The notes under the pieces were generated by a model. It was not told where the DNA came from, made no database searches, and saw only the letters and a program-made list of their open reading frames with translations. A program made the position numbers and the translations under genes. A stretch of DNA of 64,000 nt from Mesorhabditis belari. Taxonomy: Eukaryota; Nematoda; Chromadorea; Rhabditida; Rhabditidae. Below, piece after piece: positions 1 through 11,094 of this stretch. The stretch covers positions 3,062,501 through 3,126,500 of the forward strand of contig CAUEEP010000741.1 in NCBI GenBank assembly GCA_958450365.1, given 5' to 3'. The number at the start of each line of letters is the position of its first letter. Position 1 is the stretch's first letter.

Positions 1-108
1 AAATCAAAAAATAACACCGTCTAAATCATTTTGAGCGCTATTGTTACGTCTGCTAGCCGAACTAGCGTCCGATTCGAATTCTAACGTAGGTTAGACGCGT
101 AGTTTCAG

Positions 109-3100
109 CTCAACTTCGACTATTTGTACAACAAGGTCACCGTGCTCGCACTCGACGGCGGATCGCTTGAGCTTAAAAGCGCGAAATTCATTCACTTTGA
201 TAGTGGAGCCAAATGTACTTACCCTATGGCCCAATGGAATATCATCAACGACAGCATGTAAGAAATTTGTTCATCTAAAAGAACCTCGTTTATCTTTGAA
301 GAGTCCGCAAGGCTGATCCCGACCAGCCATTATATATCGCAGGATCATGTGTTCAGGCAAGAATCTAGAATCTTTAGTCAATTTGAATTCAAACAGACTG
401 AAGTATTGAATATGTTTTCATTTCAGCCAGCGTTGGGAAATATATAGTCGTCAAAAAAAGTGTTGGCCGGTCAGTGTTCACTTGGTCTAACGATCACATC
501 CAAATACTTGGAACCGTATTGGGACCGTATTGGAACCGTATTGGAACCTTAAAAGAAACCGTATTGCAATCGTATTAGAACCGTATTGGAACCGTATTGG
601 AACCTTAAAAGGAACCGTATTGCAATCGTATTGGAACCGTATTGGAACCGTATCGGAACCGTATTGGAATCGTATTGGAACCTTAAAAGAAACCCTATTG
701 CAATCGTATTGGAACCGTATTGGAACCGTATCGGAACGGAAGTGGAACCGTATTGGAACCGTATATTGACCACAAATCGTTCTATGTAGCATGAATCCCA
801 TAGAAAACGATTACAATGCCATTTGATCGTCTATTACTTATTTATTCATTTTGTTGTGGTGAAAATGAAAGGCTACTGCCAGTTTTGAGGCCTTCCACAA
901 AACGATCTGAGAAAAAGGACCTTACCCTCTTAGGAAAAAGTAGCTTGAAAATTTCTATTTAGAGTGGCATCAAAAATCTAAGAATATCACATTAAAGCTC
1001 TTACAAAATACCACGAAAAAATGAATTGGGATCGATTTATTTGAATGCGATCTAACGGGAGAAAAATAAGAAAACATTGACCGGTTAAAGACTTTTTTCG
1101 ACGACTGTATCTAATTAGACGACTGTATACAGGCTACTTTCACCGCGGATGATAGAGAGGCTCCCATAAAGGGATTTGTGCTCACGATCGAGCCCTCCAA
1201 CATCGAATATGAAGAGTTGCAATGCTGGGAAAATATGACGTTTCATTACAAAAGAGGCGATCCAGTGCTTGTATTGTCGGGGAAAGCGTTACAAAGTGAG
1301 GGAAATGATATTTTCCATTCATTTCCTTCTTTATTCCTTCTGTATTCAGCTAACGATCTTCGGCATATGCCACTATGCATTGATGCTGACGAATGCTTTG
1401 GTTGTTCATTTATTGTCGACGTTTTGGAATACTGTGAAACGATAATCAGTGTAAGTGAATGGGAAGAAAACAGAAAAATCCCCTTCAGCCAACTGATGGA
1501 TGCCAAAATAAGACGGCTATTATGTTGAACAATCGGCAGTTCGATTTGAAGAATTGTACTTGGAGGTAATTCGTTGCAAAATGGGCAATAGATTTGGGTG
1601 AAATGATCTTTGAGTGTTCTGCGTTCGGTTTTTCATGAGTCAATTTCACTTTTGATGCGTATCGTCGAGAAAGAATGCTTAAATAGACTTGCTTGACGGC
1701 TAAATCGGCTTGACAAATTGGCGTTTAGCAAGGATCCGAAGACGGGAGGACTTCGTCAGAATTGCCAATTTCTCATTGCCAACTCAAGCGTGATAATGCG
1801 AATCTACGAGCATCCGGAGCGGCTCGTCAATTCGATTTTCGCCTTTCGAATCGTCGAATGGATCGATGGTTTGTATGAAAACGAATGTATGAAAACCTTT
1901 TCATGTTTATCCGTTTTACCCCCATCCAAATCGCTTCTAATACTGCTGAGATAGGTATTAAGGTAATCTCTTTACCGGTGAGTCAGAGTAAGCAAGCCCT
2001 TACTTTACCAGTAAGGGCTTGCTGACTTCGCCTTGCTATAAATGATTTTCTGGGGTGATTAGGGAAAGGCAAGCACTCTCCGTGGCTTTTTTTTTAGAAC
2101 AAAAACCCATCTTATAGAACAGTTTCATTTCAAAATAGATAAGGGTTAAAAGAGAATTAAAAGAGAATTAAATAGAATCAAAATCGATCTCGTCAATCTC
2201 CAAATAACCCTCAAAAAAAAAGATTCACTTGCCTAGGCTTTACCAAATGTCATTTCTCATTTTAAAAGAGAAATGAAAGGGAAAATTCTCCAAGCAAGAA
2301 TGCATTTTGTTTACAGTTTTATTCTTTCTTGCTTTTTCTATTATGCATTAGGGGGTTAAGGGTTTTGCCTTGAATGAAGCCTAAAAAAAGGGATATGTTG
2401 TTGTGTTGATGTTATGATGATGTTCCCTCTCAATCCCATTCCTCATTTTCTATGTTCTTTCATCTAAAAAGAAGAATTTATCTTTTTTTATAGCTTGTAG
2501 AAGATAAATCTACCGTTCCCGAATCTCCGAACAAAAACTAAAAGCAGCTTCGAACTCAACGTTGCAAACCAGGCCAGGCTAGACAGGCTAGAACCTGAGC
2601 CTGGCTTTACCTAGAATGCTTTGCCTAGAATGCTTTGCCTAGAATGCTTTGCCTAGAATGCTTTGCCTAGAATGCTTTGCCTAGAATGCTTTGCCTAGAA
2701 TGCTTTGCCTAGAATGCTTTGCCTAGAATTCTTTCTATCAATGTTTCTATCAATGTTTTCAAAACTAGGCAAAGCCAGGCTCAGGTTCTAGCCTGTCTAG
2801 CCTGGCCTGGTTTGCAACGTTGAGTCCCGAAGCTGCTTTTAGTTTTTGTCAATTGCTTATCATTGAAATGCTTAAACCATGGAATGCCATAAAAAGTTGT
2901 TAATAGAAAAAGGAAAAGCAAAAAATGTTTGACATGAGGGGAATCGAACCATCGAAACAGAGCAAAAAAAAGGACCCAGTAACCTAACCAAGAGCCTAAC
3001 CTAACCATTCCCTCGGCCACGCATCCACTCTTCAGGGATGGCATGAAGGCCTCGTCAAAAAAAATTGGCGAAAACCATAACGAACGACGATTTGTATATG

Positions 3101-4854
3101 ATTCCTCTAAAAGATATTCAGTCGTTTACCTGAATTAGTGACAAATTGCCTTCAAATTTAGAAGATTTTCATTTACTCGACATGTCAAGATCTTAGATTA
3201 CTCGTAGTTACTCGACAGAACAAAAAAACGTCGATTAATCGAGTAAAGAATTACTCATGCAAATTTGATTTCGAGTGTTGAAGATATTTGTCACTTTAAA
3301 ATGGTTTAAATGTTTGAAAGATAGTAGGATGCTAACTTATTTAGTAAACAACGCAGTAAGCAGTATTTAATACTTCGTAACAATCGAATAGTATTTAGTA
3401 AACAACGTAGTATTTAGTAAACAACATGATTTAACAGAAACAAAAACAATCCCTATCAGACTCGACGCTATTCTTCTTGGCGGCTCCCAACTTTATGAGC
3501 GAACCCGGAACAGTCGATTATGAAGAGGGACTCGAGACTTGGATGAGCTACCGATTAGCCGGAGATCACAAATCGCCACTTTGGGCCACTCTCGTCCTGT
3601 TGCAATACGGAGAAGCGGTCAACACACTGGAGGAGCTCAGTTCGGTTTGCGCTTTCTGCATCTTTCGCGAAATTTTCCCTGAAACCCAATTTGTTTCTCC
3701 AAGTCCCATTTTTTTTTTGTTGCAGAAACGTGGTGACTCGGCGTGTCGATACGACTTCATAATCGGGCCCCCACCATACAATGGGACATATTCGGATCGA
3801 CATTTGCTCACTTTCAGGTCATCCTTGTATTTGGTTCTTTGAATTTATTCGTCTTCAATTGGCTTAATTATCGCTCCTTCAATTTCTTTCTCAAGCCAGA
3901 GCTTGAGCCAGAGCTTGAGCCAGAGCTTGAGCCAGAGCTTGAGCCAGAGCTTGAGCCAGAGCTTGAGCCAGAGCTTGAGCCAGAGCTTGAGCCAGAGCTT
4001 GAAGACGATGGTTTGGCTCTCAAGCCAGAGCTTGAGCCAGAGCTTGAAGACGATGGTTTGGCTCTCAAGCCAGAGCCAAACCATCGTCTTCAATTATTAG
4101 GTTGAATAAGAATTCTTGAGAAACCCTGTTCAGTTTTTGTTTTATAAATAATTAAAGCAGTACAATTCGAATTTTCCTCAAATAAGTGTTGTTTATAGTT
4201 TAATTTGCGATCTTTTGAGCCAAATTTAAGTGCATTTTGAGACGAATTTGCCCAGATGTTCGTGTTTTTTTCTGTAAATTCTTTAAATGAAGCAATAATA
4301 AAAACGATTGAATAGATCAAGAGGAAAATTTGGTTACCGTATTTTCTGTAATAGTAGTGCGCACTACTATTTTTTCAACCCCCCCTCCAGCCGGCACTAC
4401 TATTACAGACTGCACTACTATTAGAGAGTTTCCTTTTTTTCACTAGACCCATACCTTTACCAGGCAATAATAATAGGCATCATGTACGTATGTCATCCCT
4501 TTCTTCCAAGTGAATCGAGTTGTTGGTCGACGCGTCGAGAGGTGATATCTTTCCATAAAGCAACTTAAAGCAACATAAAGCAATCAGCCAATTGATGCTC
4601 AAAATTTCTCGTCGTTTTTCCATATCATTCGAGCATGGTTTTGGATAATTTTGCGAGTCAATCGCAATTTCTTTAATCGCTTTTCTCGGATCCAATTGAC
4701 AAGCTCGTTGTCGAAAGCTGCGTCCTTCAATTTCCGACCACCACCCTCAAGGCGCTTCAATTGTTTTCCTTTTTATTTCACAAGATCGTCCTTTTGCTTA
4801 CACCACTGGAGAACATTTTGCCGATGAACACCGAATCTTCCGAATCGAAAATAA

Positions 4855-4897
<43 letters not shown>

Positions 4898-6876
4898 GTC
4901 ACAATCTCATAATAGCATCACATTTAGCTATCAGTATGCTTTTAAAACAAAGGCAGTCAAAGTCAACAACAACAGAGCAAATTTTAGCCGGGTGCACTAC
5001 TATTTTTTTTTTCAACCCCCCTCCTGCCTGCACTACTATTACAGACTGCACCACTATTATAGACTGCACTACTATTACAGAAAATACGGTATATGCTTAA
5101 CGTTTTTCATCCCATTTTTTTCGATTGACTTTTAAAATAGGTTTCTATAGAGAAAAGTGGCCTAATTGTCGCTCCTTAGAAGTGCTATCAAGAATTCGAA
5201 CTCAACCTCAGAATACTATCAGAAAGCAAAAAGGTTTCAATAACTCATAGCAACAATAACTTCTAGCGACGATCAGCCATTCGTTTCACAGCCCCTCGAG
5301 GCCAAGGTCTACAGTGTTCTCGTGCCGGTCGGATGTGCGCCCAGCCTATCCGTCAAGTCGCACAATGCCCCTAGTGGTGGAGTTTATTGCAACATTTACT
5401 GGTGACAATTCTCATTGATAGGCTACATCCGACAGCATGAGATTTGTCAAGGAACAGTCGCCGTAGCTACGCAGGGATTTCACCAATTCGGCGACGAAAT
5501 GGCCGACAATTATGAGCTGCAACAAGAACTGCATTGTGGTGAGATTTTATAGCACCAGTGTTGCAACACAGTACATCATTGTTGCAACTTGCCGAGGTAG
5601 ACTATCATCACCACAGCAAGATCGACACGAAATTGGCTCAATCAGAGTCGAGAGACTTACAGATTTGAGCGAACTGATCGTTCTGATCGTTCTGATTCTG
5701 ATTAGTTGATTATCTTCTGATTAGTTGATTATCTTTGAGCATCCTTGACCTTTAATATGATATGGATTGAATTTTATGGGAAAAGGTAAAACCCGTTCAC
5801 TCAATAATCTCCCCTAGGTGCTTGGCCTGTTGTTTTCACGTTGGAATTTGTCGAGATACTCAGTGGACGGCTTGTCATCAATTTCAAATCAACGGATGAG
5901 GGCAATTTAGAGCACGAAAAGTGAGATATCTTACATATCTTGAGATATCTTATAAGAGTGAGATATCTTATAAGAGAGAGTATGTCTTTTATGCGATTTT
6001 AGAAAGAACGGCCCCACCGATTCGGCTGAAAAATTGGCTATAAGTGTAAAATTTTATCTAATTTCCAAAAATCAAATTAGTTTTGGGGGTTAGTGAGGCC
6101 GTTTTTTGTAAAAAGCCGACTTACTGAAGCTCCTACGCATGGCCGAGTGCGGCTAAGGCGCCGACTGTCAGTCTGGCGCTGGAGAGAAGACTGTCATTCT
6201 GGCGCTGGAGAGAAGACTGTCATTCTGGCGCTGGAGAGAGGACTGTCAGTCTGGCGCTGGAGAACTGTCAGTCTGGCGCTGGAGAGAAGACTGTCATTCT
6301 GGCGCTGGAGAGAGGACTGTCAGTCTGGCGCTGGAGAGAAGACTGTTGGTTGGACTCCCCTGCTGCTCAGAACGGTTTTTTCAGCTTTGTTCTTTGATAG
6401 AAATTGGTCAACTGCAGTGAATATAAAGGCAAATTTTGAGTATTTCAGCTAATCAATTTGTTAAATTGATTAACTGAAATACTAAAACATTTACAAATCT
6501 GATTTTCACATAAAAAGTATAACCTTGATGGTTCCTTGAACTCCGTAAGGCTCCGACCATCCAACAATTAACTGCCGGTGATCACGATGAACGAGTCGGT
6601 TGAAAATTTCTCATTACAGGGTCATCTGGAGTGCAGATGGTCCGAAAAAACCGCCCAACAAGACGATCTATGGTGCAAATCTGGCTAATGTGGGCATTCT
6701 CGGATCAATTCACAAAGCATTTCGAGATTTAGTTCATGTGGACTCTCGCCGAGACACCGGAACCAAGCCTCACCCAACAGGAGGGCTGTTTTGCACGAGT
6801 GCACATAATGAAAGATCCGGGATACAGCCGAAAAGCCCAAACCGTTACCTATCAGCGAAACTCAGCCGCCCAAGCG
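109..6876 (+). CDS. Multi-exon gene of unknown function, 5' end missing
   Basis: I do not recognise this product. A chain of open exons with AG/GT borders and mostly matching phases can be read: 109-257, 1133-1295, 1350-1450, 1489-1565, 1729-1868, 3460-3644, 3726-3817, 5267 to about 5371, 5422-5538, 5818-5920, 6620-6689 and 6733-6876. Phases agree from 1133 through 3817 to 5267 and again from 5818 to 6876. The first link (257 to 1133) does not fit, nor does a region near 5540-5650, so at least one exon is missing or wrong at each place. The protein has scattered cysteines and aromatic residues (ELQCWENMTFHYKRG, DECFGCSFIVDV, NRQFDLKNCTW, DSACRYDFIIG), as in an extracellular protein. A CUB-like fold is a weak possibility only. 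No signal peptide is visible because the start lies upstream. Beyond 6876 the frame runs into T-rich sequence and I see no further exon. Confidence 0.55.
516..775. repeat. 11-bp minisatellite (GGAACCGTATT)n
   Basis: Tandem units of GGAACCGTATT with variants (CTTAAAAG, GCAATC) lie in the intron between the exons at 109-257 and 1133-1295. The open frames across it exist only because the unit lacks stop codons in several frames. Confidence 0.95.
1982..2025. repeat. Short hairpin in an intron
   Basis: Inverted halves AGCAAGCCCTTAC and GTAAGGGCTTGCT flank a 7-base loop. It lies in the intron after the exon ending at 1868. The rest of that intron, up to about 2530, is AT-rich with no coding signal. 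Confidence 0.8.
2531..2848. mobile_element. Foldback element with 14-bp minisatellite core
   Basis: Two inverted arms of about 75-80 bases (about 2531-2608 and 2768-2848; ends read ACTAAAAGCAGCTTCG and CGAAGCTGCTTTTAGT) surround about ten tandem copies of TGCCTAGAATGCTT. The arms are rich in AGGCTAG/CTAGCCT. No coding potential. It lies in an intron of the first gene. Confidence 0.85.
2925..3030 (-). repeat. tRNA-like (A/B box) sequence, SINE-like
   Basis: On the minus strand a GTGGCCGAGGGAATGGTTAG block (A-box-like) is followed after about 60 bases by GGTTCGATTCC (B-box-like). The space between is filled with repeats and T-runs and gives no cloverleaf, so this is a tRNA-derived repeat and not a tRNA gene. 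Confidence 0.5.
3893..4068. repeat. 12-bp minisatellite (CCAGAGCTTGAG)n
   Basis: Tandem CCAGAGCTTGAG units run to about 4010, followed by a longer unit containing GAAGACGATGGTTTGG. The 12-base period keeps several frames open (Leu-Glu-Pro-Glu on plus, Ser-Gly on minus), so openness is not evidence of coding. It lies in an intron of the first gene. Confidence 0.95.
4337..5089 (-). mobile_element. pogo/Tigger-like DNA transposon remnant, TA target sites
   Basis: Terminal inverted repeats start CCGTATTTTCTGTAATAGTA and end with its complement, flanked on both sides by TA (4335-4336 and 5090-5091). Subterminal copies of GCACTACTATTACAGACTG occur inside both ends. The interior holds a degraded transposase N-terminus on the minus strand and a run of about 40 A at about 4855-4895. 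It sits in an intron of the first gene. The TIR belongs to a family seen again at 38884, 48480 and 61187. Confidence 0.75.
4599..4840 (-). pseudogene. pogo/Tigger-like transposase, N-terminal DNA-binding fragment
   Basis: Minus-strand translation gives HRQNVLQWCKQ, a stop, then KQLKRLEGGGRKLKD, followed by ELVNWIREKRLKKLRLTRK and a stop. This is the layout of the paired helix-turn-helix region of pogo/Tigger (CENP-B-like) transposases: an R/K-W-rich helix, a GGGRK linker, then a helix with an L-x-x-W-I-R core and an R-K-I-I-Q helix. Stops interrupt the frame and no DDE domain follows, so it is a dead fragment. Known: pogo elements duplicate TA, matching the flanks. Confidence 0.6.
6133..6172 (+). 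repeat. tRNA-like 5' half (A box) before a minisatellite
   Basis: CGCATGGCCGAGTGCGGCTA resembles the 5' part and D arm of a Leu/Ser tRNA, followed by AAGGCGCC. No matching 3' half or B box follows; the sequence passes directly into the 26-bp array. Confidence 0.5.
6173..6345. repeat. 26-bp minisatellite
   Basis: About six or seven units of CTGGCGCTGGAGAGAAGACT plus GTCATT, some shortened. The array seems to have grown from the tRNA-like sequence just upstream, which already contains GACTGTCAGTCTGGCG. It lies in the intron between exons 5818-5920 and 6620-6689. Confidence 0.9.
6440..6482. repeat. Perfect short hairpin
   Basis: GTATTTCAGCTAATCAATTT and its near-exact complement are separated by three bases. 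No other feature lies here; it is within the same intron as the 26-bp array. Confidence 0.8.
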
Positions 6877-7062
6877 GTTCCTCACTTTTTTCTCGTTTTT
6901 TTCTGTCGTTTTCTGTCGTTTCTGGCTTTCTGTCTGTTCGTTTTTTGAGGTCATTTTAACTCGATTTAAATTCCCCTCCTGGGTTGTTGCATTGGAATAG
7001 ACAATTGAGCTTTTTATTTTTATTTGAACACCAAAGTCGATTTGTTCAATGGAAATCTTTAA

Positions 7063-7126
7063 ATGATCTTTAAATGACCTTTAGATGATCTTTAAATGAT
7101 CTTTAAATGATCTTTAAATGATCAAC
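7063..7126. repeat. 11-bp minisatellite (GATCTTTAAAT)n
   Basis: About six tandem copies of the 11-base unit. Confidence 0.9.
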
Positions 7127-7842
7127 CATTAGCCCATTCTTTTTTCATTGCTTGAGTTTTGATTATATGAAAAAGTGTGAAAACAAAAGCTTTCCCCGTT
7201 TTATTTAAAAGGTTTTTTGTAGAGAAAAGATTGGGTTTTCTTAGCTTTCAATTTTACTACTATTAAGCGTTTACTTGTTTAAGGTTTAAGTGTTTAAGGT
7301 TACTATTAAATTGAGTTGAGAAGAGTCTCTAGGAAAGAATACTGACATTGTAATTGATTCTATAGTTTTCATTGATTCTATAGTTTTCAAGAGGAGATTC
7401 AAAGCTATCGAATTACTAGTTTAGATCGTTTTATTTAATTATTAACTATCGAATAGTTTAGTTTAACGTTGAATCTTCACCAAATTAGTCAAAAAAACAG
7501 TAACAGCTACGCGACTGTACGCTCAAAATCCCTGCGAATGACTGCGAAAGACTAAAATACCTGGATGAGTAAAAGCTTTATTTAAGTAAATAGTGAAATA
7601 AAGCGAAATGAGGATCAGTTTCTCCATTAATAACAAAAGTTTTTTGAATTTTGAAATTGAGTAGAATGGTGAAACAGAATAGTGAAATAATCGGATTTTC
7701 GGTTCACATTTGGTCAGGCGTGATTCGCGTAGTGTGATAAGGAAAATATTTCGTTTTTGAAGAGGGAAATGAAAAGGGAGGGGCAGCTTGTGTCATCACA
7801 GGTGATTTCATTCGATACAACTTCTGGATTTCATTTCAAATT

Positions 7843-8330
7843 GATTGATCAGATTGATCAGATTGATCAGATTCATCGATCAGATTGATCAGATTGATCA
7901 GATTGATCAGATTCATCGATCAGATTGATCAGATTGATCAGATTGATCAGATTCATCGATCAGATTGATCAGATTGATCAGATTGATCAGATTCATCGAT
8001 CAGATTGATCAGATTGATCAGATTGATCAGATTCATCGATCAGATTCATCGATCAGATTGAACAGATTGATCAGATTGATCGCTCAGATCGATCAGATTG
8101 ATCAGATTGATCAGATTCATCGATCAGATTGATCAGATTGATCAGATTGATCGCTCAGATCGATCAGATTGATCAGATTCATCGATCAGATCGATCAGAT
8201 TCATCAGATTCATCGATCAGATTGATCAGATTGATCGCTCAGATCGATCAGATTGATCAGATTGATCAGATTGATCGATCAGATTCATCAGATTCATCAG
8301 ATTCATCGATCAGATCGACAGATTGATTCG
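7843..8330. repeat. GATCAGATT satellite with 31-bp higher-order unit
   Basis: The basic unit is GATCAGATT (9 bases). From about 7846 to 8040 three units plus CATC make a repeated 31-base block; later units vary (GCTCA, CATCA). It is dense in GATC sites. The open frame it creates is an artefact. Confidence 0.95.
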
Positions 8331-8501
8331 AAAAAAACTGATTGACAGCTACTGATGAAAGACTTTTGGAAAAGTTTGTAAAGAAGATAATACTTCAGTA
8401 TACTTTGATTAGATATGTTAGAAAGACTAAAACACGAAAGTCTTCTGAAACCAAAGACAATGAAAATCGTTGAGTTTCTGCAGCACTGTCTCTTCCTTTT
8501 A

Positions 8502-9044
8502 CAGAGTGCGCCATAATTGTCGCAACAAGGTGTCGCAAAGTCAATTCCGATAACTAACTGCCTCTTCTCAAGAATGAACTCTTTCCCTGAGCTCGTAAAC
8601 ATTTTAGAAACCGCATTTGGACTCATCAGCAATCGCACCAGCCCACAAATCCAATAAAGTCCAAGAGTTCTGCCAAAACAACTTCCCGGACCTCATTTCT
8701 TTTTCTGAGTTAGCTCTTTAGACGTTAACTCAATGGATTTTTCAGTGTTGTCGGTTTTCTAGAAGTCAAAGCTTGTTAGCTTGTTCAAAGCCCCACAAAA
8801 ACATTGAAAGCTTGAAGAAATCACCGTTGAAAGTGTGGGAAGAGCTCGATTCAACCTATTTGATCGCCACCGTTAATGTCTTCCCGCCTGCGAGCCTGCT
8901 CAAATGCTAATGGTTTCAAATTTGATAGTTCATTTATAATTGTTAATGTACAATAAATGTTATTCAGTTGGAAGTTTGTCTTTTTGCTGTTGTTTGGCTT
9001 AAAATCAGAACTTTATCTTGTTACGATAATTATTTCGCACTCTG
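8502..9044 (+). mobile_element. Mariner-family element, internally deleted
   Basis: The ends CAGAGTGCG...CGCACTCTG with extended similarity (ATAATTGTCGCAACAAG against its complement) form terminal inverted repeats flanked by TA at 8500-8501 and 9045-9046. The interior is about 540 bases and encodes only the C-terminal end of a transposase. A rearranged inverted copy lies at about 31998-32490. Confidence 0.75.
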
Positions 9045-9560
9045 TACACCATGAAAGAATTTGGGAAACTCAGTGATGTTTGTACTAGGATTGGAAACAA
9101 TTTTAGTACTTTCTAAGGGAAACGAAAGAATTGGAAAGCATCTTTAGTTTTAGAGTTGAAATAGGAGAAGAAAGACTTGCTGTTTTTCGAATAAACAGCT
9201 TTCCTTTTCATGTCTTTTATAGAACAGATAGATCGCTGAATAGAATTATATTATTATATTCTTATAGAATAGATAAAATCGCTGTTGATCTTAAGAATCT
9301 GCGTTGGCAAGTTTCCAGAAATGCTCTTGATTCACTAAAAACTTTCGCAAGAGTTTTGAAATTCACAGAATTCCTTTCTCAAGTAGAACATTTATCTAGA
9401 CAGTGACAAATCGTTAATGGTAATGAAAAGAACAACGAAATGAGTTCAAGAGTACATATCATTTGATCATTTGCTTAGAATGATTTGATCAGCTTAGAAT
9501 GATTTGAGCAGAACTTTTCTTTGATCCGAATGAATCAAAATTTTTCAATGTTTAATTCTT
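8597..9560. repeat. Large inverted repeat, left arm, outer part
   Basis: This sequence, including most of the mariner element and the following about 500 bases, recurs in reverse orientation at 31540-32490. The match ends abruptly at both outer edges. Confidence 0.8.
8650..8925 (+). pseudogene. Mariner-type transposase C-terminal fragment
   Basis: Fragments VQEFCQNNFPDLISFSE, a damaged LNPMD-like stretch, then KPHKNIESLKKS and VWEELDSTYLIATV in shifted frames. They match the order of a mariner transposase C-terminus: strand before the last catalytic Asp, PDLNPxD region, then the S-L-K-x-x-L tail. Frameshifts and stops make it non-functional. A cleaner version of the tail is read on the minus strand at 32110-32298. 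Confidence 0.65.
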
Positions 9561-11094
9561 CAATCAATTTCAATTCTTCAATAAAGTTCAGCAAAATTCT
9601 TGTTGTCTCAAAAATTGAATAGATAAAGATGCCAAAAGTCTGTCAAAGAAGAACTAGAACTAGTCAAAGAACTCATCAAAGCAAAACAATGTTCGCAAAA
9701 ACATTTCTAGCTTCAGTTTGAGCTGATCTATTGGAGTTGGAGTTGGTCTATTGGAGTTGGAGCTGATCTATTGGAGCTGGAGCTGGTCAACGTCACAACT
9801 TTGTTTCGCTGAAGACTGTGGACTGTCTGGCTCAAGTCTCAGGCCTTAAACTTGAGACTTGAGCCAGTTGCGGATCACAAATAACAGGAAAACTCGATTC
9901 TTTCAACAATGTGCCACAACGATGACAATCACCGTCAGATCAGTGGTCAGTTTTGTCTTATTCTAACTTAATCCAGCGGAGCCTGGACCTGGAAATTTTC
10001 GTCTAAAACATTCTTGAATATGAGCATGAAAATCTCGTGAAAAGAAACTCACTACATGATTCTAAACAAGAGCTCTTCACAGCTGCAATCTTTTGATTAG
10101 ATTTTTTTGATTAGACCCAAATTTTCAACTAGCCAAAACATAATAACCATTATTAATTATTAAGGATATCAAAAAAAACAAATGAAAATAGTTATTTGTT
10201 TATCGAATCGGAACCAAATGGAAACCGATTGAGCACCAATTCGAAACCCAATGGGAACCAATTGAGAACCAAATGGAAACCAAATCAGAACCGCCTGGGA
10301 ACGAAATGGCAACCAAATCCGAACCAAATCCGAACCAAATGAGAACCAAATGGGAACCATATGGGAACCAATTGGGAACAAAATAGAAACAAAATGGGAA
10401 AAATTCGAACCAAATCCGAACCAAATGAGAACCAAATGGCAACCAAATCCGAACCAAGTGGGAACTAAATGGGAATCAATTGGGAACAAAATAGGAACAA
10501 AATGGGGAAAATTCGAACCGAATTGGAAAGGAATCGCAACCAAATTCGAAACCAAGTGCGAACCAATTGAGAATCAAATGGGAATCTTGCACAGTTTGCA
10601 TAAAGGTTGTAGACAAAATGTTAGTCTTTTGAGTCATTAAGAATATTCAGAGTGTCCGGAAAGGGTGTTTTGTTCTTTTGATGTTCTTTTTGAGCAAAAA
10701 AGAAAGCAATATTTTATTAAATAGTCGTGCAAATGAGCAAATGAGCAGTAAATGAGCTTTAATGGTACCCGAAAGGAAAACTGAAAAACGTAAATGATGG
10801 GAAAGTCTGTAACATCTAAAATCTAACAATGACAATCCGTAAAATGATAAGAACCCTATGAAAGTTTAGACTTTTGTCTAATTAAATCATGTTAGAATGA
10901 AAGTATTTGATTGAATGACTGGAAAAGATGTTTCAAACGGGTCAGAGCCAGGTTCAGTTCTGATTTCTAGGCCAGTCAAGAAAGAAAACCAGGACAAGAT
11001 CTGGCCTGGCCTTTTCGAAATGAAATTTCTCACTATGAGACAATAGATTGAGACTTTACAGTACTCAATATTCAATAAAAACAAACTTTTCTTT
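9047..11094. other. Arm sequence and 11-bp array, no supported gene
   Basis: 9050-9560 belongs to the inverted-repeat arm. An open frame at 9131-9406 is found in the reverse copy too, but without splice or family support. 9715-9790 has a short GGAGTTGGAGCTGATCTATT repeat. 10205-10580 is an 11-bp array. The remainder is unique AT-rich sequence; a block near 10600-10990 recurs at 14290-14700. Confidence 0.5.
10205..10580. repeat. 11-bp minisatellite (GGAACCAAATG)n
   Basis: Units of GGAACCAAATG/C with variants AATTG and AAAATC. It shares the GGAACC core and the 11-base period with arrays at 516 and 13890. The flank after it (TCTTGCACAGTTTGCATAAA) also follows the 13890 array, so these two arrays are paralogous. 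Confidence 0.95.

Larger units (their letters stand above)
6877..8499. other. Intergenic, repeats only
   Basis: No supported exon. The stretch has T-rich sequence to about 6960, a (GATCTTTAAAT) 11-bp array at 7063-7126, AT-rich unique sequence, and the large GATCAGATT array at 7843-8330. Confidence 0.6.

Noticed and set aside
3743..4105. Glu/Leu/Pro-rich open frame
   Set aside because: 12-bp array; not in frame with the exon 3726-3817, which has a good donor at its end.
4692..4860. Plus-strand exon of the first gene inside the 4337-5089 element
   Set aside because: No usable acceptor, the flanking exons already join in phase, and the minus strand encodes a recognisable transposase HTH.
7843..8330. 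CRISPR-like array
   Set aside because: Units are contiguous 9-mers with no unique spacers, in a eukaryotic context; it is a satellite.
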